A stretch of 64,000 nucleotides of DNA from Morella rubra (lineage: Eukaryota > Streptophyta > Magnoliopsida > Fagales > Myricaceae): positions 12,163,048-12,227,047 of the forward strand of contig CM025851.1 of assembly GCA_003952965.2 (NCBI GenBank), written 5' to 3'. Shown here one piece after another: positions 57,607 to 64,000 of the stretch. How positions within the stretch are numbered: the first letter of the stretch is position 1; each line of letters starts with the position of its first letter. The translations under genes were made by a program, and so were the position numbers. The notes beneath the pieces are model-generated. The model was not told the origin of the DNA. It saw only the letters and a list, made by a program, of their open reading frames with translations, and did not search any database.

Positions 57607-58151
57607 GCTCGAGATTTATATATTATTAAATAAAATAATATTATTATTTTTTTTATAGTTATTATGATATTACAAATATTAAAACATGTAATTCAAAAAC
57701 TAGTAGAAAATGGTTTCATAAATATAAAAATTATAAAAATAGATAAAATATCTTGCAACAACATAAAATAGCAGCCACAAACGTCTTGCAACAATATAAA
57801 ACCATGTCGTTAAAATGTCAAGCCTATAATCATGGTCATTACCAACGGTTTAAGCTTAGATATGCAACGAATTAAATTTGTTGTTTTAAACTTTCTGCGA
57901 CAGAAATGGAACCAGAGAGAGAGGTAATAGCGACAGAATGGGGTGCACTCTCGCGACTTCAGTATTCGTTGCTCTTACCAAGTAAACAGCGACGGAGAGT
58001 AAAATATGTTGCCAGATACATGTAGTGACAACGTAAAAGCGACAGGGCTCCGACGGTTTCATAACTGTCACCTGTAAGTTGCAGCGACAAAAAATCGAGT
58101 TTTAGCGACATCCACCTGGCGCCGTTATACACCGATTTTCTTGTAGTGCGT

Positions 58152-59340
58152 GACCCCCCCCCCCCTCTTTTCCTTTGACCATTACCGAACACCCCAACAT
58201 CCTTTTAGAACAATTTCCTACACCCTTACCTTGCTTGGTTCGGTGATAAGTCTTGAGCAAGAGTAAAAGCAAAAGTACCTAAAGCAATGTCAAAACAAAA
58301 AGATGAGAGAAAGAGACAAGACAAAGGCTAAAAATTTCCAAAAGCGAAGGGACAAAGGCTGACTGACTGCTCTTATTCTTTCCCCCCCTAAACTTTTTTC
58401 TTTCCTTCAGTGGTTCCTTTCCTTTTGACTCTTTGATTCTTCTCTTCTTCCCTTCGGTTTCTCTCCTTTCTCTCTTGCTTTCTCTCCTTTCTTTCTTTCG
58501 GTCAGATGGCATCTCCTTCACTCTCTTCTCTTTTGCGACTAAACCTCATACATTCATCTTTATCTCACTCTCTCTCTTTCTTTTCGTTAGCAACGAGGTC
58601 CCTTCATTAACCGGTGGTTTATTGGTGCAGCCTAGGTCTATAGGAGCTAATGATGCACTGATTGCTAACTCAAAGAAGGCAGCTCTCTCAATGGTTCATT
58701 TGGTCGGCCAAAAAGGGATATTATGCCAAATGTATGCATGTATCTACCCTAGTAATCATGAACTCAAGTTAAACAAGAAAAGCAACCGAATTAAGTGGCT
58801 AAATGGGCGGCAACAAGGCTTAGATGACACATGTTTCTTGAGCTCTTTTCTAGACAATTATTGTGATTGCTAAAATCCCTTTTGCCCAAACAACAAATAC
58901 AACCGAACTATCCCTGCCTGAACGTGTGATTGCATGCAGAAAAGACAAAATGAAGACCAATCACGATAGCCCATGCAGTCGGTTAAGGAAAAGAGAAAGA
59001 GAGACAAAACAAAACAAAAAGCAAGTAGTTGGTTTTTATATTTGATGGCCACGCATGAGACTTCAAAACAATTATTGCAAGGATGTAAACACTAACTACC
59101 AAGATATAAAGTGGAGAACATTAAGTACTAAGATAATTGTAAGGTTTAAAAGCAAGATCAACAAAATAAAAATAAATATCAAGCTCAATGATATAAAAAC
59201 AAATATAATCACATATTTAAAAATTAGGAGAATTAAAAATATGCAAAGTAAGTATATAAAACAAAATAGTGTAAGCTCAAAGAGGTAAGAAATTAAGCAA
59301 GACAAGTCCATGTAGGAATATTTATATTATATCATATATG
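58152..59340. other. Right part of the LTR-like repeat region; no gene
   Basis: A C12 run starts three bases after the CACTA target duplication (about 58154-58165). A plus-strand ORF of 146 codons (58433-58873) begins with low-complexity CTT-rich DNA and shows no domain. Nothing else was recognised. Confidence 0.35.
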
Positions 59341-60148
59341 TGCCAAATAGGTGAAAAAGAGAGGGGCATTACGCATATAAACAGGAATTTAATACGTTGC
59401 CCACTCTAACCTCATAATAGACCCAAATTTTCACAATTATGATCAAATTAAATGGGATTAAGACAAGGAATGCACTTATTTCTATAACTATTATTCTTAA
59501 ACTGCAAGTTTATATACATTAAAATGGTAAGGGATTGATCTAGTGGTATATTTATTTGTTATTTTGATATTTTCTAATAATTTTTTTTTGTGTAAATATT
59601 TGTATATATCTTTTTTTCAATTTTTATTTTGTTCCCTTATTTTGATTTAATTTTTAATTTATTTATTACTAGTTTTTAAATACAATGATCACTATTAGAA
59701 AAATATTGTTAAATAAAAAATTAAATAAATGGGTGCAAATAATTAACCAAAAATGATTTCGTTTGGGTCACCTCCAAAACTTGTGACCCCATAATTATGG
59801 TCTGCATGGGACATTGGGTCAACACAAATCCTAAAATTAGTCCGGAAAGTTCCATATCATTATCATAAATTAAAAAACCAAATGAAATGTACTTATTTTT
59901 GCCATCTATGTAATTAGAATATTGATTTACACTCTCATCAAACAGTTTTTTTAACTAAGGTTTGAATTGTCTGTTCCACCAATCACAACTTAAGCTGTTT
60001 AATTTTGATCTTGAATCTTAATTTTATATATTGTTGACTGGTTTATCCACTATATAAACGGTTCCGTTTTAAATAAGGAGGACATAACTGTTATTTCGTC
60101 TTTAAAAGGCTTCAAGGATGTCCCGTGGGGGAGAAGTGGTAAAAAAAA
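59341..60148. other. Intergenic with repeat copy
   Basis: It holds the second copy of the 51700-51965 repeat (59350-59555), then AT-rich DNA with no recognised feature. Confidence 0.4.
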
Positions 60149-60763
60149 GGGAAAATTACACTGACCTCACTGAGTTTTAGTCCTATATTAAAAGTCTCAC
60201 TAGGTTTTTTTAAAAAAATCTCAAAGTCCACTGAGTTTTTTGTTTTAGTATGAAAACTAACTCAAGCCAATGTTGTTCCTGGAGATAATGGAGTGTAGTC
60301 CACTTATGCTAAATGTTAGGGTTAAAACCAATCGATGTCTGCCACGTGTTTAAAATTTCTTGTTTGCTCCATTCGATCTCTTGTCTGCCATAGCTAAATG
60401 TTAGGGCTAAAACCAATCGATGACTGTCACGTGTTTAAAATTCCCTGTCTATTCCATTGAGTTTCCCGTCTGTCATGACGCATGTCACTTGGAGTTAGTT
60501 TTTGTTTCACATGATATACGATGTGATAGACGAGAGACCGAATGAAGTAGATAATAAATTTTAGACACATGTCAGCCAACGATTGATTTTAGCCATGACA
60601 TTTAACTTAAGTGGTCTGGGCTCTGTTATCTCTAGTAATGGAGTTGGCTTGAGTTATTTTTCATACCAAAATAAGAAACTCAGTAGGCTTTGAGATTTTT
60701 TTTAAAACCCAATAAGACTTTTGATATTAGGCTAAAACCTAGTGAGCTCCATGTAATTTTTCC
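60149..60763. mobile_element. Foldback element with arms of nearly 300 bp
   Basis: The left end (gggaaaattacactgacctc, then actgagttttagtcctatat) pairs with the complement of the right end (ggaaaaattacatggagctc, actaggttttagcctaatat). Pairing runs almost to the centre. An internal duplication (gctaaatgttaggg-taaaac at about 60308 and 60394) extends the left arm. An A-rich, imperfect 9-bp direct repeat borders it. It is likely a Mutator-like foldback element. Confidence 0.75.
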
Positions 60764-60780
60764 AACAAAAAGTGATGCAG

Positions 60781-60810
60781 ATATTATTATTATTATTATT
60801 ATTATATTAT
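60781..60810. repeat. ATT trinucleotide microsatellite
   Basis: About eight ATT units in tandem, followed by a short TA run near 60828. Confidence 0.9.
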
Positions 60811-61040
60811 GGTAAAAAATTAAAAATATATATATATATTTTTACTAAATAATTTTTTTATTATAAAATTTATTAAAATATTTTCTTTTCACTTTTTTTT
60901 TTACCGCTTTTCATAACCTATTTTCACTTTTTCATAATTTTTATATCCAAAATTTTAATAATACCGAAATTTGAACACTCAAAAATTGTTCCTAAGAGAA
61001 GATAATTGTCTTTTTTTTAAAAAAAAAAAATTTCATTAAT
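60811..61040. other. AT-rich MITE remnant and A-tract
   Basis: The stretch reads like the right half of the AT-rich MITE family (tttttcataatttttatatc, ccaaaattttaat, gaacactcaaaaatt). An A-rich run lies near 61018. Confidence 0.4.
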
Positions 61041-61860
61041 CACTTGTGGTTTCGTTGCAACCTACATCTCTACGAGATTAATTTTGCCGCCTGCCCTTTT
61101 CCCTTTTCACCTCGTGCCTCTTTCTCAGAAAAGTGTGAGGGTTCAAAACGTGGAGCTACCAAAACTAGCTGCGTGGTTGACGATCTTGGAGCTACAGCTG
61201 TGTGGATTTTGCGGTGTATATTCGGTATGCATTTCTTTGCCACCAGGAGGAGATGCTTCCCGAGTCTTTTTAATTGTTTATATTTCTTTCTATACAGTGG
61301 CATGTTTGGTTGGCGGGACAATTGAATGTATAATTTTTCGTTCACATTCTTTTGTCTCTGACTTAATCACAATTTGATTTTTCGTAGTTGTGAAATTTGG
61401 GTCCTTTAAGCAAAAATACCATTTGAGTCGAGTTCGCCCCGAGCCCGAACATTGTTGATTTTGGTCGAGCCGAGCTCAAACACACATCCTCGGCGGTTTT
61501 GTTTTTACGCAACATTTCGAGCTCTCGAAGTTGATTATATTATAGAGAAACTTAATTTTTATTGGAGTCTGTGAATAAGTGTGTATAAAGATAATTTGAT
61601 ATTGTTTTTGTTTTCAATGAAAAATGTTAAGAGTAAGTGAAAAAGTGTGAAAAAGATATTGAATAGAGTTTTTTCTTTTTTAATGAAAAGGTGTTGGAAT
61701 ACCAGAAAAAGCGTGGAGTGAGAGAGTTTGATCTGAGAAACAAAATTTTTAAGATCTTGTTGTTTGGCAACCAAAATTTCAAAATTTTCTCTATAAAGTA
61801 CGGAATTTTTGTGTTGACAGTCGGCATGAAAAAGTTGTTTTAAGATTATTTTTGGGTTTT
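61041..61860 (+). other. Probable upstream or leader region of the Agenet gene
   Basis: Positions 61294-61345 are duplicated at 10496-10590. The stretch 61080-61260 has gene-like composition with several frames open, but no family is recognised. It may be a non-coding first exon and intron. This is inferred only from the duplication and position. Confidence 0.35.
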
Positions 61861-63172
61861 AACCAAGGAATGGAAGATCATTAACCATCTCGAGGATGTT
61901 TTTGCGCTAGAAGAATTTTTTGATCAAAATAATGTCATTCATTGCCAACATGCTTGTTTAATGAGACCAGTTTCATTTGCTTAAGTGGGAGAAGGTGTGC
62001 TGCCCAATTAGGTTTGGAGGGTTGGGTATTAGGCAGTCGACCACTTTCAATAAGGCTCTGCTTGGGAAGTGGTTGTGGCGCTTTGCTATTGAACGTGGTA
62101 GTTTGTGGAGGATTGTTGTTGCAGAGTAATATGGGTGTGAAGGGGGTGGGTGGAGGACTCTTCAGAGGAGAGATTCCTATGGTGTTAGTCTTTGGAGGTA
62201 TATCAGCAAAGGGTGGGATATTTTCAACTAGTACATCCGGTTTGTGGTTGGTTGTGGCCGGTTTTTGTGTGACCTTTGTGCAGGGAGAGACCTTTGAGGT
62301 TAGCTTTTCCGACTCTCTTTGCCATTGCAAGAGATAAGGATGCTATGGTGGCTGATTATTGAGGGGGGAATTTTGGCTCAGGGGTTTGGAATGTCCAGTT
62401 TGTTCAGGCTGCGAACGATTGGGAATTGGAGGTTTTTTTCGACTTTCTTCTCTTTTCTTTATGCTAAGGTCTTGAGGAGTGGGGCTGAAGATAGGATGTG
62501 TTGGATGGTTTCCAAATCTGGCAAGTTCTCGGTGAAGTCGATATATGAGCTTCTTTCTTGCAGCCCACATATTTCTTTCCCGTGGAGGCAGATTTGGAGG
62601 TCTTTTATCTCTATGAGAGTCTCCTTCTTTGTGTGGGAGGTTGCCCATGGGAGAGTTTTAACCATTGATAATCTTAGGAGGAGGGGGCTCTGTTTACTGG
62701 ATTGGTGTTACCTTTGTAGACGTTGTGGGGAATCCGTTGATCATCTCTTTCTTCATTGCGAGGTTGCCAGCGACCTTTGGTCTCATGTGTTCACCATCAC
62801 AGATTACTGTTAGGTTATGCCTTCTAGGTGATTGATGTGTTGTATTGTTGGAAGAGGAAGTTTGACAATCTTTTTGCTGTGACTGTGTGGAAGATGATCC
62901 CTTTGTGCATTTGGTGGATTATTTGGAGGGAGAGGAACGGATAGATGCTTGAGAACACTTTTACGTCTCTTGAGGGGTTGAGGGGCAAGCTGACAAGTTT
63001 GCTTTTTTTATGGGCCAATGCTGTGTTAGGTTATCCTTTTTCTAAATTTTCTGATTTCATTAGTTTTGTAGCTTGCTTGGTTTAGGTTTTCAGTATAGAT
63101 CTTTGTACTGTTACCTTTTTTGGTTTTTTAATAAAGCTTTCCTTACTTATAAAAAAAAAAAGAAAAAAAAAA
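61861..63172 (+). mobile_element. LINE 3' fragment (reverse transcriptase C-terminus with zf-RVT) and tail
   Basis: Shifting frames encode the last part of a plant L1-type ORF2. KWEKVCCPIRFGGLGIRQS and FNKALLGKWLWRFAIE (near 61990-62090) come first. The zf-RVT region follows (FFVWEVAHGRVLTIDNLRRR, CYLCRRCGESVDHLFLHC; 62615-62765), then a short IPLCIWWIIWRERNG piece near 62900. Stops and frameshifts are frequent. It ends with aataaagctttccttactta and an A-rich tail (about 63151-63172). It separates two leader blocks that lie together at 10.5 kb. Confidence 0.85.
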
Positions 63173-63437
63173 GAGATTACCATGGCATTTGTTTGTTGGT
63201 TTTTGTGGGGAGATGGTTGCTTCCTTTATCTGTTATTTTTCTTTCTTTCTTTTTTTGTGTGCTTCCTTTCTCGGAAATTCATTACCTATGTTCCAGAAAT
63301 AACAGAACTGTTATCTTAGGAACTTTAACTAGGATTTGATGTAACTATTAAATGTCTGTTGGCTTGTATCACTAACTCCATATTTCGTTCTCAGTGATTG
63401 CTTTAAGTTGGAAGTGGTCATGTTACAGCATTAATGG
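63173..63437 (+). other. Leader of the Agenet gene after the LINE tail
   Basis: T-rich DNA leads up to the ATG at 63438. A tctcag acceptor-like site occurs near 63394. No coding feature was recognised. Confidence 0.35.
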
Positions 63438-63533
63438 ATGATGAAGAACATTGATCTACCTTTTGAAGTTGGCCAAATGGCAGAGTCGAGAACATTTATG
63501 TCAGGCTTTCGTGGTGCATGGTTTCAATGCAAG
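63438..63533 (+). CDS. Agenet-domain protein, first coding exon (gene runs off the window)
   Basis: The exon encodes MMKNIDLPFEVGQMAESRTF and then MSGFRGAWFQCK, followed by a GT donor (aag then gtatcc). The pattern LPF-VGQ-AE-R-F--G-RGAWF-CK is the start of a plant Agenet (Tudor-like) repeat; such domains read chromatin or RNA marks in nuclear proteins. The second Met (MKNIDLP) is an equally good start. The next exon, expected to begin with an IK/IR-type strand, was not found before 64000. The downstream stretch 63605-63695 is duplicated at 10.6 kb. Confidence 0.72.
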
Positions 63534-64000
63534 GTATCCCTCAGTTCTTCCAGGTTTATCATTTTTTCTCTACTGATTGTTTCTAATGCTGCCGTAGCAC
63601 TCATTGATGATAACATTAATTTGCTCTATTTTATTCAAGTCCTACCTTTGCAATTTTGCGACCATGATTCGTTGTTTGTGGCTAGCGTGACTTAGGAAAG
63701 GCATAAAAGAAGTAATGCAACTGCACGCGATTAAGACAATGAATGAATTTGCTACCAGTTTTCACTTTCCTTTTCACTTAAGAGCTTATCCCCCACTAGA
63801 ATATGATCTTTTCCAGTCCTGCACTTGTTGTCTGGACATGTCCACAAAATTAGATTGTAGTAAAAAGAATCACCCAAAGATTCAGAGAAACACAGCTAAT
63901 TACACTGTTGTTGCAACCATAATTTGATGAAAAGTTGTCTCTTCATTATTTAATTGGATAATGTCTTGAAATTCAATAAACACCTGCAAATTGCAAAATT
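63534..64000 (+). other. Intron 1 of the Agenet gene (partial)
   Basis: This follows the donor at 63534. Positions 63610-63692 are repeated at 10610-10690, which shows the duplication includes intronic DNA. No further exon was recognised. Confidence 0.5.

Larger units (their letters stand above)
55399..58151. mobile_element. Non-autonomous CACTA (En/Spm) transposon with 3-bp target duplication
   Basis: The element runs from 55402 to 58148 (2747 bp). It starts CACTACAAGAAA and ends with the complement, TTTTCTTGTAGTG. A perfect 3-bp direct repeat, CGT, flanks it (55399-55401 and 58149-58151), as expected for CACTA insertion. Subterminal regions carry many copies of a TTAGCGACGA/AGCGACA motif in both orientations, the usual transposase-binding array. 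No TNPD-like transposase is present. The interior holds an A/T-rich block, two exon-like pieces (56550-56729 and 56865-57000) and a GC-rich array. It is nested in the LTR-like repeat 2. Confidence 0.93.
52906..59050 (-). mobile_element. LTR-retrotransposon-like repeat 2, split by a CACTA element
   Basis: The left edge, TGTCACGCCCCGTGCTCG, parallels that of repeat 1 (16336). Both show the same antisense-style plan: a GC-richer block within 1 kb, a cttactaagtcaa-aactcac stretch (here near 53820), then a block of promoter-like boxes. A minus-strand ORF of 277 codons (54302-53469) runs through it but has no recognised domain and was not called as a gene. A CACTA element sits at 55402-58148. The right edge and target duplication were not found; the end given is a guess. 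Confidence 0.45.

Noticed and set aside
57208..57658. Several Arg/Pro/Ala-rich ORFs
   Set aside because: These are translations of the CG-rich tandem array in the CACTA element.
58433..58873. Plus-strand ORF of 146 codons
   Set aside because: The first third is translated CTT/TCT low-complexity DNA (Leu/Ser/Phe runs), and no domain is visible. It may be the degenerate flank of the LTR-like repeat.
61942..62337. Two 131-codon ORFs on opposite strands
   Set aside because: Both overlap the LINE reverse-transcriptase remnant; the true coding signal is a frame-shifted RT segment on the plus strand.
1..64000. tRNA, rRNA, CRISPR or prokaryotic features
   Set aside because: No cloverleaf tRNA, rRNA segment, CRISPR spacing or ribosome-binding pattern was seen. 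The tRNA-like boxes found belong to SINE-type sequences.

Overview
This is nuclear DNA of a flowering plant, most likely a core eudicot. The evidence is spliced genes with GT-AG introns, TATA boxes at plant spacing, plant-only families (potato inhibitor I, RFL-type PPR, CTNIP phytocytokine, TRAF1/MUSE MATH protein) and a dense load of AT-rich MITEs, foldback elements, LINEs, a CACTA element and a Mutator-like element (MULE). No bacterial, viral or CRISPR structure was seen. Species cannot be fixed from the sequence alone; a woody rosid would fit.

Layout. 0.1-2.2 kb (-): the first four exons of ureidoglycolate amidohydrolase (UAH). 3.3-7.5 kb (+): a complete five-exon XRCC4 gene. 7.66-8.0 kb: an orphan ORF. 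8.2-10.1 kb (-): an intronless RFL-like PPR gene. 10.5-14.3 kb: duplicated promoter-like blocks, MITEs and a decayed PPR pseudogene. 15.3-15.6 kb and 26.0-26.35 kb (+): two paralogous potato inhibitor I genes. 16.3-20.0 kb: an LTR-like repeat. 20-28 kb: MITEs, foldback elements and a 5'-truncated LINE with its target duplication. 28.1-28.6 kb: a SINE-like sequence and a LINE RNase H remnant. 29.9-30.1 kb (-): a CTNIP/SCREW-type peptide precursor. 32.4-32.8 kb: a second RNase H remnant. 33.6-44.1 kb (-): a complete twelve-coding-exon TRAF1a/MUSE14-like gene. 44.76-50.46 kb: a decayed MULE with long inverted repeats, a broken MURA-like C-terminus and a GRF zinc-finger passenger. 50.7-52.9 kb: tandemly duplicated AT-rich DNA with MITEs. 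52.9-59 kb: a second LTR-like repeat split by a 2.75-kb non-autonomous CACTA element. 60.1-60.8 kb: a foldback element. 61.3-64 kb: the 5' end of an Agenet-domain gene, with a LINE fragment in its leader region.

How the genes relate. There are no operons. UAH works in purine-ureide nitrogen recycling, XRCC4 in non-homologous end joining, the PPR protein probably in organelle RNA processing, and the inhibitors, CTNIP peptide and TRAF1 protein in defence. The UAH, potato inhibitor I and TRAF1a/MUSE14 trio matches the gene neighbourhood I recall around At5g43560-At5g43600 in Arabidopsis, so the gene skeleton looks ancestral and has been expanded here by transposons. The most noteworthy items are the MULE with its GRF passenger and nested hairpin element, the CACTA element with an exact target duplication and a GC-rich array, the CTNIP precursor, and the E2F-like site at XRCC4.
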